A DNA stretch of 64,000 bases from JAAYYM01 sp964631375 (lineage in GTDB: Bacteria > Bacillota > Clostridia > Lachnospirales > Lachnospiraceae). The stretch is from contig CAZVYQ010000002.1 in NCBI GenBank assembly GCA_964631375.1, positions 89,369 to 153,368 on the forward strand. The letters are read 5' to 3'. The notes under the pieces are model-generated. The model had not been told where the DNA came from. It saw nothing but the letters and a program-made list of their open reading frames with translations, and ran no database searches. Made by a program: the position numbers and the translations under genes. Position 1 is the first letter of the stretch; each line of letters begins with the position of its first letter. Positions 19,390 to 28,428 of the stretch are shown here, one piece after another.

Positions 19390-19692
19390 ATGTATAGAAA
19401 AAAAGATAAAAACAACCCACAAAATCATGATATCAAAACAAATATGGTGGAAACATTGCACCTTCCTAAGGATTATGTGCTTGGTTCCGCCATAGTCACA
19501 ATTATGGGAAATTGTGAACTTTTGATAGAAAATTATAAAGGAATACTGGAGTATACATCGGAGGTTTTGATCGTACAGACAAAGACCTGTCAGATTCACG
19601 TGCGAGGAGATAATCTTCTGATCAATTATTATACAAATGAAGAAATGAAAATTACAGGATGCATAAGAGAATTACAATATCTTGCAGAGTAA
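19390..19692 (+). CDS. yqfC: Sporulation protein YqfC
   Basis: Small protein of the YqfC/YabP-like family, expressed in the mother cell of Bacillus during sporulation; its exact function is unknown. The core LHLPKDYVLGSAIVTIMGNCELLIENYKG-like order (key pieces LPKDYVLG, ENYKGILEY) matches the family. No good Shine-Dalgarno precedes ATG 19390; ATG 19444 (MVETLHLPKD) would remove 18 residues and also lacks one, so the start is uncertain. yqfD follows after 16 bases, as in Bacillus. Confidence 0.8.
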   Translation: MYRKKDKNNPQNHDIKTNMVETLHLPKDYVLGSAIVTIMGNCELLIENYKGILEYTSEVLIVQTKTCQIHVRGDNLLINYYTNEEMKITGCIRELQYLAE

Positions 19693-19708
19693 ATGAGGAG
19701 GCGTCCTG

Positions 19709-20920
19709 TTGATTGTTAGTCTATTCAAGTGTTTACGTGGATATGTACGAATCAGAATTTTGGGATTTTCGCCCGAACGATTTATGAATCTTTGCTGTAA
19801 TAGAGGAATTATGCTCTGGGACGTCATTAAGCAAAATGATGATTATGAAATGTTTATATCTGTCAAAGATTTTTTCAAGATCGCTCCGATTTTAAGAAAA
19901 ACAAAAACAAAAGCAATTGTACTGGAACGATGTGGTTTTCCTTTCTTTATACATAGATATCAAAAAAGAAAATTATTTTTATTTGGCATATTATTTTGCT
20001 TGATCTTTTTACTGGCTATGTCCATGTTTATCTGGGAAATCAGAATCGATGGAAATTCGTACAGAACTGACGATGTCATTAGGGATTATCTGAGAGAGTC
20101 CGGGATTGTCCCCGGAATACTAAAAAATAAGGTGGATTGTGAAGCAATTGAAAAGGGGTTGCGGCAGAATTTTGATGATATAACCTGGACATCTGCAAAA
20201 ATAGACGGAACCTGTCTTGAACTTCTAATCAAGGAAAACGATGTACCGGATATTAAAGATAAGAAACAAAGTCCCTGTGATCTGGTTGCAGACAGAGGCG
20301 GTACAATTATTGAAATCATTACCAGAAGCGGCGTTCCTGTGTGTTCTAAAGGTATGACTGTCAAACAGGGAGAGATTCTTGTTTCCGGTATTATTCCGAT
20401 TCAAAATGACAGTGGTGAGATCTGTGATTATCAATATGTATCTGCAGATGCAGATATCCTAATGAGAACAAGCTATTCGTACAATGATTCATTTCCAATG
20501 AGAAATATTTTTCATATTTATACCGGAAGAGAAAAAAGAAGTCTGTCAGTCTCGTTTGGAAATGATTATATAGTAGCCAAATCTCCATTTGTACAGTTTA
20601 CTTTATCTGATTACTATACTACGATAGATAAAATGAATATTTTTAAGGATTTTAGTATTCCTGTTTTCATTGAAGTAAAACATGAGCGAGAATACTATGA
20701 AGCAAGTATTCATTATGAGGAGCAGGATGCGATACGAATTGCCAGAAATAAACTACAGAATTATTGTGATGATTTAGAAGAAAAAGGGGTACAAATAATC
20801 ACAAATAGTGTTAAAATAGATTTTGTGAATCAGTCATGCAGGTCCCACGGCAATCTTGTTGTTCTTGAAAAGGCCGGAAGCAGGCGTGCAGTTTCCCTTC
20901 ATACGGAGGATACCCAGTGA
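19709..20920 (+). CDS. yqfD: Sporulation protein YqfD
   Basis: Membrane protein of the YqfD family, required for sporulation in Bacillus subtilis, mechanism not settled. An N-terminal domain of about 85 residues precedes a single hydrophobic helix (about 90-112) and a long extracellular part with repeated beta segments such as GTIIEIITRSGVPVCSKGM and KQGEILVSGI. The start is TTG at 19709, six bases after gaggaggc, giving 403 residues. It overlaps phoH by four bases (GTGA). Confidence 0.88.
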   Translation: MIVSLFKCLRGYVRIRILGFSPERFMNLCCNRGIMLWDVIKQNDDYEMFISVKDFFKIAPILRKTKTKAIVLERCGFPFFIHRYQKRKLFLFGILFCLIFLLAMSMFIWEIRIDGNSYRTDDVIRDYLRESGIVPGILKNKVDCEAIEKGLRQNFDDITWTSAKIDGTCLELLIKENDVPDIKDKKQSPCDLVADRGGTIIEIITRSGVPVCSKGMTVKQGEILVSGIIPIQNDSGEICDYQYVSADADILMRTSYSYNDSFPMRNIFHIYTGREKRSLSVSFGNDYIVAKSPFVQFTLSDYYTTIDKMNIFKDFSIPVFIEVKHEREYYEASIHYEEQDAIRIARNKLQNYCDDLEEKGVQIITNSVKIDFVNQSCRSHGNLVVLEKAGSRRAVSLHTEDTQ

Positions 20921-21924
20921 GTATTTCAGAAGTTTATATCGAAATACCTTCCAAGGATATTGGAAATGTATTTGGTCATATGGATGGCCATGTAAAAAAA
21001 ATAGAACGTACCTTTCAGGTATCACTTATTGAACGAGATGGTAAAGTAAAGCTTGTGGGTGATGAAAGCAATATCCGTAAAGCCGGTAGTGTATTAAAGC
21101 AGCTTTGCATATTATCTGAACGCGGTAATCAGATTAATGAACAAAATGTGGATTATACCATCGCAATGTCTATGGAAGATAACGATACTGCTGTTGTGGA
21201 AATTGATCAGGATCTAATCTGTCATACCACAGGTGGTAAACCAATTAAGCCCAAAACTTTAGGACAAAAGAAATATATTGATGCAATCAGAAAAAGTATG
21301 ATTGTATTTGGAATCGGACCGGCAGGTACGGGAAAGACCTATCTTGCCATGGCCATGGCAATTACAGCATTCAAAAATGAAGAGGTGGGTCGTATTATAT
21401 TAACAAGACCCGCGATTGAAGCCGGTGAGAAGCTTGGGTTTCTTCCAGGAGACCTGCAAAGTAAAGTGGATCCATATCTGAGACCGTTATATGACGCTTT
21501 ATATCAGATCATGGGGCCGGAAAGCTTTCAAAAAAATATGGAAAAGGGATTGATAGAAGTTGCTCCCTTAGCCTATATGCGAGGACGCACGCTCGATAAT
21601 GCATATATCATTTTAGATGAGGCACAAAACACGACGCCTGCACAGATGAAGATGTTTTTGACAAGAATTGGATTTGGCTCAAAGGTGATCATCACCGGTG
21701 ATGTAACGCAAAAGGATCTTGCTCCGGGAACTACATCAGGTTTAGATATTGCAATTAAGGTTCTTAATAAGTTAGATGATATTTCATTCTGCTATCTGAC
21801 AAGCAAGGATGTGGTTCGGCACCCGCTGGTACAGAAAATTGTAAAGGCATATGAAAATTACGAAAATAAGGAACATGATACCAACAGGAAGAGAAAGCCT
21901 GTCAGAGGACAAAAGAAATTATGA
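20917..21924 (+). CDS. phoH: PhoH-like ATPase
   Basis: Cytoplasmic P-loop NTPase of the PhoH family, commonly linked to RNA metabolism and ribosome maturation because of its conserved place beside ybeY. A short N-terminal nucleic-acid-binding (KH-like) segment precedes Walker A GIGPAGTGKTYLA (about residues 131-143) and Walker B AYIILDEAQN. The start is GTG at 20917 with ggagga six bases upstream, overlapping the yqfD stop. The length of 335 residues is normal. The start of the following membrane protein overlaps its stop. Confidence 0.94.
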   Translation: MSISEVYIEIPSKDIGNVFGHMDGHVKKIERTFQVSLIERDGKVKLVGDESNIRKAGSVLKQLCILSERGNQINEQNVDYTIAMSMEDNDTAVVEIDQDLICHTTGGKPIKPKTLGQKKYIDAIRKSMIVFGIGPAGTGKTYLAMAMAITAFKNEEVGRIILTRPAIEAGEKLGFLPGDLQSKVDPYLRPLYDALYQIMGPESFQKNMEKGLIEVAPLAYMRGRTLDNAYIILDEAQNTTPAQMKMFLTRIGFGSKVIITGDVTQKDLAPGTTSGLDIAIKVLNKLDDISFCYLTSKDVVRHPLVQKIVKAYENYENKEHDTNRKRKPVRGQKKL

Positions 21925-23138
21925 AATTTGATCACAACAAATTGTTATATACCTGCTTTCTATTTTTCTTTACTTTAACCGCTGTAGGATTAGGCTCGAT
22001 ACTCTCAGATTATGATGGCTCAATATTGATTAGAAATATCATAATTTGTTGCATTAGCATGGGAGTTGTTCTTGTTGTAATCATACAGTCTATTTTGCAT
22101 GGAGAATTTGACTCCGGTAATCAATTTCAATCAAAAAGATTAATCATTACCTATATGATTTGTATTACTCTGGTTCTGATTCTTGCAGTATTATCACCCG
22201 ATAGATTGCCGGATGAGATTCTTTTTTTGTTTCCCTTTCTTGCAATATCTGTTTTATTTACATTGTTTTCATGTTTTTCTGTTGGATATATACTATATAT
22301 TCATTTGATGGTGTTTACAGTACTGTTATATACCTCCGATATGGAATGGACAATGAACACAATGCTCTTATTCCTGCTATCGGGACTGATTGGCTGTGTT
22401 TTGGTCAGAAGTTCCAAAAAAACATATCCCATATGGAGAATGACCGGTATCATGATCGGACAGTATATAGTGATGTTTTTTGCTTTTATCCTATTGAATT
22501 CAAAGGACATCATCAGAATGTTGATATGGCTTGGATTCAGTATTATGATTCAAGCACTTTTTCTCATCGCAATACTGTATATCACCGAAAAAAATCTTGT
22601 CTGTAGGTACGCTCATCAATATGAGCAACTAAATCAGTCTGAGCATGAACTGTTGATGCGACTCAAAGAGAAGGATCAAGATGCTTATCTGCATGCTGTA
22701 CATACTGCATATCTATGTGAGAAGGCGGCGACTTGTCTGGAACTAGATGCACAGCTCTCTAAAGCGGGAGGATATTATCATAAGATTGGTATCATACATG
22801 CAAAGGATTATTATGAAAAAAGTATTGAAATCGGAAAAGAATATCAGTTTCCACAGCCTTTGATGGATCTGATTGATCAGTGCTCAGATAAACAGGATCA
22901 ACCAAAACAGAAAGAAGCAATTATTGTACTTATGTCAGAATTGATTGTTAAAACAATCACGTATATGTATCATAAAGACCCAGAACAGAAAATAAATTAT
23001 CAGAAGATCATTCAGGCTGTTTTTCAAAAACAGATAGAAGAGGGCTTTTTACAGAAGTCTAATATGACGTTAAATGAGTTATTTAAGTTAAAAGAATACT
23101 ATCAATCGGAGGATCTTTACTATGACTTTTTACGTTGA
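21921..23138 (+). CDS. Degenerate YqfF/PgpH-like membrane protein (HD domain without metal ligands)
   Basis: It holds the place of YqfF/PgpH, the membrane c-di-AMP phosphodiesterase, between phoH and ybeY, but has 405 residues rather than about 700. A first helix (about 10-27) is followed at once by further membrane helices to about residue 230, so the large extracellular 7TMR-HDED domain is absent. The C-terminal HD fold is recognisable, but the HD pair reads His287-Lys288 (GGYYHKIG), the later His-His pair of the QHHG type reads QCSD, and the C-terminal Asp region reads LMSELIV. Phosphodiesterase activity is therefore unlikely. It overlaps phoH by four bases and ybeY by 17, and its frame is intact, which argues against a decaying pseudogene. 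Confidence 0.75.
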   Translation: MKFDHNKLLYTCFLFFFTLTAVGLGSILSDYDGSILIRNIIICCISMGVVLVVIIQSILHGEFDSGNQFQSKRLIITYMICITLVLILAVLSPDRLPDEILFLFPFLAISVLFTLFSCFSVGYILYIHLMVFTVLLYTSDMEWTMNTMLLFLLSGLIGCVLVRSSKKTYPIWRMTGIMIGQYIVMFFAFILLNSKDIIRMLIWLGFSIMIQALFLIAILYITEKNLVCRYAHQYEQLNQSEHELLMRLKEKDQDAYLHAVHTAYLCEKAATCLELDAQLSKAGGYYHKIGIIHAKDYYEKSIEIGKEYQFPQPLMDLIDQCSDKQDQPKQKEAIIVLMSELIVKTITYMYHKDPEQKINYQKIIQAVFQKQIEEGFLQKSNMTLNELFKLKEYYQSEDLYYDFLR

Positions 23139-23619
23139 AAATGAATCTGGTACAGATTTTGATTTCGACATTGAAAAACAGTTTCAGTTAGTGGCACAAG
23201 CAGTCTTGGACTCGGAATGCTGCCCATATGAAACTGAAATCAACTTGATTATCACAGATGGTGATACAATCAGAAAATTAAATCAGGAAAACAGAAGTAT
23301 TGATCGTGTGACGGATGTACTTTCGTTTCCGCTTGCGGATTATGACACACCGGGCGATTTTTCTGTACTGGAATTGAGAGAAGAGGACTATTTCAATCCT
23401 GAGTCAGGAGAACTTATGTTGGGCGATATTGTGATTTGTGCTGAAAAGGTATTGAGTCAGGCAAAGGAATATGGGCATTCAATAATCAGAGAATTTTCTT
23501 TTCTTATTGCACATAGTGTGTTACACTTATGTGGATATGACCATATTTCACATGATGATGCAGAGGTTATGGAAGACAAACAAAAAACAATCATGAGCGT
23601 TCTGGGAATTGAACGTTAA
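23122..23619 (+). CDS. ybeY: Endoribonuclease YbeY / rRNA maturation factor
   Basis: Zinc-dependent RNase implicated in 16S rRNA 3' end maturation and ribosome quality control. The three-histidine zinc motif is complete: HSVLHLCGYDH followed by IS. The segment RVTDVLSFPLADYD is also typical. ATG 23122 has ggagg nine bases upstream, within the end of the preceding gene. The length of 165 residues is normal. In many Firmicutes dgkA, cdd and era follow; here a DUF3048 gene does. Confidence 0.95.
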   Translation: MTFYVENESGTDFDFDIEKQFQLVAQAVLDSECCPYETEINLIITDGDTIRKLNQENRSIDRVTDVLSFPLADYDTPGDFSVLELREEDYFNPESGELMLGDIVICAEKVLSQAKEYGHSIIREFSFLIAHSVLHLCGYDHISHDDAEVMEDKQKTIMSVLGIER

Positions 23620-23645
23620 AGAATTTGAAAAGAGGTACTAAATTT

Positions 23646-24800
23646 ATGAAAAAGATAAATCTGATGTTATTTCTACTTGTTAGTGCAGCAGCTGTTTTCC
23701 TTTTTGGATGTAATAAAACGAAAGCGCCGGATGAATCGAATCAGTCACCGGAAACTCAAACAAGTGAGATAACCCCCACCAAAGCACCCGAGGGAGAATC
23801 AGAAGATAAAGAGGATGAAATAAGAAGTTATTTAACAGGAAAGGTTACAGATCCAGCAATTGCCAGAAGAAGACCGGTAGCAATTATGTTAAACAATTTG
23901 GAAGCTGCACAGCCTATGTGCGGAATCTCACGCGCTGATGTTGTATATGAATGTGTCGTTGAGGGTTCTATTACCAGATTGATGGGGATTTTTGAAAACT
24001 ATGATGATCTGGAGAAGATAGGCTCTGTCAGAAGCTGTAGAAGTTATTTTGTGTACTGTGCACTGGAGTTTGATGCAATCTATGCTCATTATGGACAGGC
24101 TGCTTATGCTGTTGAACTTTTGGATGCCGATTATGTTGATAATCTCAGTGGACTATCTGAGATTGGAAGCACGGTATTTTACAGAACACCTGACAGACAG
24201 GCACCTCATAATGCCTATGCAAGTGCAGAAGGTATTAAAGCCGGAATTAAGAAAATGGGTTACGATGAAAACTATAGGGCTTCTTATAAGGGTAAGTTTT
24301 TATTTGCTGAGGACGGAAAAGAAAACACCAACGAGGATGGAGCCAATGCAACCTATGTTGCTCCCGGTTATCTGATCAATCAACCATGGTTTGAATATAA
24401 TGAACAGGACAAAAAATATTACAGATTCCAGTATGGCGGTCCGCAGATCGATGAAATGCTTACTGAACAGAATGAAAAGACTAACGATCAGAAAGAAAAA
24501 GTGAATGAACAGATTTCTTATGATAATATTGTTCTTCAGTATTGCAAATGGGTTCAGTTGGATAAGAACGATTATCTGGCCTTTGACTGTCATTCCGGTG
24601 GGGCTATGAAATATATCACAGAAGGGAAAGTGGTAGATGGCTTCTGGAGCAGAACCGTAGAGGATGAATCCTGCGGCAATCATGATGAGGGTGTTACAAG
24701 ATATTATGACAGCACTGGAAAGGAAATCGTATTTAATCAAGGAAAGACATGGATCTGTATGATTCAGGATACTAAGGCTGATAAGGTTGAGATCAAGTAA
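23646..24800 (+). CDS. DUF3048 lipoprotein (YerB-like)
   Basis: Predicted lipoprotein anchored outside the membrane. The signal peptide ends in a lipobox FLFGC with Cys22 as the lipidated residue. A Thr/Pro/Glu-rich spacer (about 25-55) leads to the two DUF3048 domains, with conserved pieces RPVAIMLNN, GSVRSCRSYFV and the C-terminal FWSRTVEDES plus GKTWICMIQ. The start is ATG 23646 after aagagg; an upstream TTG at 23625 overlaps the preceding leader and has no site. The family (B. subtilis YerB) has no proven function. Confidence 0.88.
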   Translation: MKKINLMLFLLVSAAAVFLFGCNKTKAPDESNQSPETQTSEITPTKAPEGESEDKEDEIRSYLTGKVTDPAIARRRPVAIMLNNLEAAQPMCGISRADVVYECVVEGSITRLMGIFENYDDLEKIGSVRSCRSYFVYCALEFDAIYAHYGQAAYAVELLDADYVDNLSGLSEIGSTVFYRTPDRQAPHNAYASAEGIKAGIKKMGYDENYRASYKGKFLFAEDGKENTNEDGANATYVAPGYLINQPWFEYNEQDKKYYRFQYGGPQIDEMLTEQNEKTNDQKEKVNEQISYDNIVLQYCKWVQLDKNDYLAFDCHSGGAMKYITEGKVVDGFWSRTVEDESCGNHDEGVTRYYDSTGKEIVFNQGKTWICMIQDTKADKVEIK

Positions 24801-24824
24801 TCATCATATCCGGGAAAGCATACA

Positions 24825-26474
24825 ATGGGAAGTCAGGGAAAATCAAAAAGATCTAATTTCATAGTTCAAGGCGGTATTCTGGCTACAGCAGGGATCATCT
24901 CCAGATTGATCGGTTTACTGTATAGAGTACCTTTGACGAATATTATCGGTGATGAAGGTAACGGTTTATATGCCGCTGCCTTTCAGATTTACTCCATCAT
25001 GCTTCTGATCTCATCCTATTCTCTACCGTTAGCGGTATCAAAACTCGTTTCTTCCCGAGTCGGAAAAGGACAGTACAGAAATGCGAGAAAGATATTCAGA
25101 GGATCACTGTTATTTGCATTGATATCAGGCGGTATTGTTGCATTAACGGTTTTTTTTGGTGCAGATTTTTTCGCAGGAACATTGATGACAGAGCCCAAAA
25201 GTGCAATAGCACTAAGGGTTTTGGGTCCAACTCTGTTGATTGTAGCTCTAATGGGGGTCGTGAGAGGATATTTTCAAGGTATGGGAACAATGATGCCTAC
25301 AGCGATTTCCCAGATTTTAGAACAGATCGTTAATGCAGTGATGTCAATTATTGCAGCAACTTATTTATTTGCATATGGTACAAAGGTGGCTGCTTTATTG
25401 AGAAATGATTCCTTTGCTTCTGCCTATGGAGCTGCAGGCGGTACTTTTGGTACTGGTGCCGGTGCTCTGGTGGGATTGTTATTTTTATTACTTGTACTAC
25501 TGAGCCAGAACAAGGTGTTAAAGAGACAGCTTAATAAAGATTCCTCCAGATATATGGAATCCTACGGACAAATTATCAGAGTGTTGTTGCTTACGATTCT
25601 GCCCGTTATCATGAGTGCGGCAATCTATAATATCAGCGATCCACTTGATCAGAGTATCTTTAATTATATCATGACAAAAAACGGCATGGGTGACATCCAG
25701 ACCTCCTATTGGGGAATGTTTTCAGGTAAGTACAGAGTATTGACAAATGTACCGATCGCTTTGGCAAGTGCGATCAGTGCCTCCATGATGCCGACCTTGA
25801 CACAGTGTATGGAAATGCGCGAGTTCCGAGCTGCCAAACATAAAGTCAGTACGGCGACAAGATTTACAATGATATTGGCTATTCCGTGTGCTGTCGGACT
25901 TAGTGTGCTTGGAAAGCCAATCCTCACGATGTTATTTACAGGAGAGATTGATATTCCATCGAGACTACTACAGATCGGCTCTGTATCTGTTGTTTTGTAT
26001 TCATTATCTACACTGACCAATGGTGTACTACAGGGAATCAATAAAATGAATCTTCCGGTCAGAAACGCTGCAATCGCCCTTGTCATTCACCTGATTTCAC
26101 TGTATGTAATGCTTGAGCATTTTAATCTGAAGTTGTATGCAGTTGTATTTTCCTGTATCATTTTTGCTTTGACGATGTGTATCTTAAATGGGTTATCCAT
26201 TAGAAAGCACCTTCACTATACACAGGAAATGAAGAGAACTTTTCTGATTCCTGTCATTTCTGCCGCTTTTATGGGAGCAATATGTTGGTTGTGTAATTTC
26301 CTGTTCAGTATGTTTTTATCAATTGTTCCGTCCACGTTATTATCGATATTGATCGGAGCAATTGTATATTTTGTGATTTTGATTGCACTCAAGGGCATTA
26401 AAGAGTCTGAATTACAAAACATTCCTATGGGAGGAGTCGTAATCGCAGCAGCAAGGTTTTTAAGAATCATGTAA
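24825..26474 (+). CDS. SpoVB-type MOP flippase (stage V sporulation protein B/polysaccharide exporter)
   Basis: Membrane protein of the MVF/MOP superfamily, which flips lipid-linked saccharides. The N-terminal stretch FIVQGGILATAGIISRLIG and YRVPLTNIIGDEGNGLY is characteristic of the SpoVB/YtgP group, and 549 residues give about 14 helices. In Bacillus, SpoVB is needed for spore cortex formation, while YtgP/MurJ-like members act in growth; the sequence alone does not separate them. The nearby BofC-like gene and yqfCD tilt towards a sporulation role. The ribosome site is weak (ccgggaaag). Confidence 0.85.
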   Translation: MGSQGKSKRSNFIVQGGILATAGIISRLIGLLYRVPLTNIIGDEGNGLYAAAFQIYSIMLLISSYSLPLAVSKLVSSRVGKGQYRNARKIFRGSLLFALISGGIVALTVFFGADFFAGTLMTEPKSAIALRVLGPTLLIVALMGVVRGYFQGMGTMMPTAISQILEQIVNAVMSIIAATYLFAYGTKVAALLRNDSFASAYGAAGGTFGTGAGALVGLLFLLLVLLSQNKVLKRQLNKDSSRYMESYGQIIRVLLLTILPVIMSAAIYNISDPLDQSIFNYIMTKNGMGDIQTSYWGMFSGKYRVLTNVPIALASAISASMMPTLTQCMEMREFRAAKHKVSTATRFTMILAIPCAVGLSVLGKPILTMLFTGEIDIPSRLLQIGSVSVVLYSLSTLTNGVLQGINKMNLPVRNAAIALVIHLISLYVMLEHFNLKLYAVVFSCIIFALTMCILNGLSIRKHLHYTQEMKRTFLIPVISAAFMGAICWLCNFLFSMFLSIVPSTLLSILIGAIVYFVILIALKGIKESELQNIPMGGVVIAAARFLRIM

Positions 26475-26477
26475 ACT

Positions 26478-26506
26478 GCATATTATTTCAAAAAAAGTTG
26501 ATACTA
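26478..26506 (+). promoter_or_regulatory. Possible sigma-G-like forespore promoter
   Basis: GCATA (26478-26482) and GATACTA (26500-26506), 17 bases apart, resemble the Bacillus sigma-G elements GnATr and cATnnTA, with one mismatch at the first base of the -10. They lie 27 bases before the BofC-like start. Bacillus bofC is sigma-G dependent, which makes the match more plausible, but AT-rich spacers give such matches by chance. Confidence 0.3.
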
Positions 26507-26533
26507 AGTATATAAATCGAAAGGTGGAAAACC

Positions 26534-27154
26534 ATGAGAAAGGTATATTTAGTCAGCTTTTTTCTTTGTGTGATCACATTAGGACTTGTCTATTTCAGTG
26601 CATATTTCTATTCAGTTTATTTTCTGAAGTCGGATATCACACCGATAGAAACAGAAGTGATCAGTGAAGATGAACATTCAGAGGCAGTTTTGGTTGATAC
26701 AAATGATGTTCCGAGTATAAAAATTCATACGGATTATGTGGTGGAGAATTATAATCTGAATGATTATACACTTTCTATTGCAGAAGAAGAACTTCCGTTA
26801 GAATATGTCGGTTTGACAAGAGAAGAATTGATTGCAGTGATCTCAGACTACAGTAATTATCCTTCGGATGAAGATATTTCTGCCGGATTTGATTCTATGC
26901 AGTTGATCTCTTTTTCAGAGGACAAGGTCATTGTCAGAAAAAATATGAAGCCTGTCATCGTACCGGAGCATTTTTATCTAATGGCAGAAAATCATTATGT
27001 TTCTGTATACTATGAGGATCGCAGCACAATTTATATGTATACAGGAATTGCGATGGATTCTCTTCCTGAATCAGTCAGACGTGAGATCATAGGCGGTAAA
27101 TATATTTCAAATATTCATGAATTGTATAATTTTCTGGAAACCTATTCAAGCTAA
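26534..27154 (+). CDS. BofC C-terminal domain-like membrane-anchored protein
   Basis: A single N-terminal membrane helix (about residues 4-25) leaves the remainder outside the membrane. The last 70 residues resemble the BofC C-terminal domain: HFYLMAENHYVSVYYEDR, then TGIAMDSLPESVRREI and the terminal ELYNFLETYSS. In Bacillus, BofC is a forespore protein that restrains the SpoIVB protease in the sigma-K checkpoint. Whether this homologue does the same is an inference; no spoIVB is in the window. The ribosome site is gaaaggtgg, 7 bases before ATG. Confidence 0.72.
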   Translation: MRKVYLVSFFLCVITLGLVYFSAYFYSVYFLKSDITPIETEVISEDEHSEAVLVDTNDVPSIKIHTDYVVENYNLNDYTLSIAEEELPLEYVGLTREELIAVISDYSNYPSDEDISAGFDSMQLISFSEDKVIVRKNMKPVIVPEHFYLMAENHYVSVYYEDRSTIYMYTGIAMDSLPESVRREIIGGKYISNIHELYNFLETYSS

Positions 27155-27198
27155 TGTGAGAATAATAATGACATGACGAAAGACAAGAAGGAATCATT

Positions 27199-28428
27199 AT
27201 GAAAATATGTGTTATTGGTGGAGGAGCTTCTGGATTGATGGCTTCCATCTGTGCGGCTGAACAGGGACATGATGTGACTGTCATCGAACATATGGAACGA
27301 GTCGGAAAGAAAATTCTTTCAACAGGCAATGGAAAATGTAATATGACAAATATTGATCAAGATGTAAACCATTATCATGGTTTACATCCGGAATTTGCAG
27401 AGCGTATTTTCAAACAATGCAGTTATCAGGATACATTGAAATTCTTTACGGAACTCGGAATTTATACAAAAAACCGAAACGGAGGATTGTATCCCTATTC
27501 TGAGCAAGCCTCTGCAGTACTGGATGTTTTGAGGATGAAGGTCGATCATCTTAATGTTCATATACTCTGCAATACTGAAGTTTTAAGCATTGAGAAGAAA
27601 GATCAATTCCATGTACTTGCCATACAGATTCATACAAAGCATCCTTATGATGACTGGTTTGACAGAGTGATCATTACGACGGGTTCAAAAGCAGCCAAGG
27701 TCACAGGATCTGATGGTAGTGGCTATCAGCTTGCAGCATCATTTGGACATCATATCATAGAACCTCTGCCTGCACTTGTACAATTAAGATCTTCTCAACA
27801 ATTCTTTAAGGGGATTGCCGGAATCAGGTGTGATGCAGGACTTAAGTTGTTGATTGATGATAACTGTATCAGAGAAGAACGAGGAGAATTGCAGATCACA
27901 AATTATGGTATATCCGGAATACCAGTTTTCCAATTAAGTGGTCAGGCGGCTCGAGCAATTTATAATAAGGAGAAGGTGTCTGTAGAAATTGATTTTATGC
28001 CCGATATGCCTTCTATCAATGCCTTTAGAGCGTTTATCGCAGAGAGGGTGAAACGAACACCTCAAAAACTGTTAAGTGAATTGTTGATCGGTGTATTTCA
28101 CAAGAATTTATGCCAATTGTTTTTAAACCAATGTAATCTAAAAGGTACTAGACCTGCCTCAAGTCTATGTGATGAGGAAATTGATGTACTTGCTGAATGC
28201 ATCAAGCAATTTACGGTTTCAATTAATGGGACGAATTCCTTTGATCAGGCACAAACCTGTTCCGGTGGGATTGATACTGAAGAGTTGAATGATCATCTGG
28301 AATCAAAGCTTGTATCCGGACTCTTTTTTGCAGGAGAAATTATAGATATAGATGGTGATTGTGGAGGATATAATTTACAATGGGCATGGTCCTCTGGAAT
28401 GTTAGTAGGGACAAGGGTGGCAGAATGA
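27199..28428 (+). CDS. HI0933-family NAD(P)/FAD-dependent oxidoreductase
   Basis: Flavoprotein of the HI0933/YhiN family. The N-terminal dinucleotide motif VIGGGASGLMASICAAEQG (residues 4-22) is followed by the family block GKKILSTGNGKCNMTN, and the C terminus carries GGIDTEELNDHLESK and GDCGGYNLQWAWSSG. The 409-residue length is standard. One relative (BaiN) reduces bile-acid intermediates, but most members have no known substrate, and nothing here points to one. It overlaps the next flavoprotein by four bases. Confidence 0.9.
   Translation: MKICVIGGGASGLMASICAAEQGHDVTVIEHMERVGKKILSTGNGKCNMTNIDQDVNHYHGLHPEFAERIFKQCSYQDTLKFFTELGIYTKNRNGGLYPYSEQASAVLDVLRMKVDHLNVHILCNTEVLSIEKKDQFHVLAIQIHTKHPYDDWFDRVIITTGSKAAKVTGSDGSGYQLAASFGHHIIEPLPALVQLRSSQQFFKGIAGIRCDAGLKLLIDDNCIREERGELQITNYGISGIPVFQLSGQAARAIYNKEKVSVEIDFMPDMPSINAFRAFIAERVKRTPQKLLSELLIGVFHKNLCQLFLNQCNLKGTRPASSLCDEEIDVLAECIKQFTVSINGTNSFDQAQTCSGGIDTEELNDHLESKLVSGLFFAGEIIDIDGDCGGYNLQWAWSSGMLVGTRVAE

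Noticed and set aside
21921..23138. YqfF homologue as a pseudogene
   Set aside because: The frame is complete, overlaps both neighbours and keeps family sequence throughout; loss is limited to one domain and the active site.
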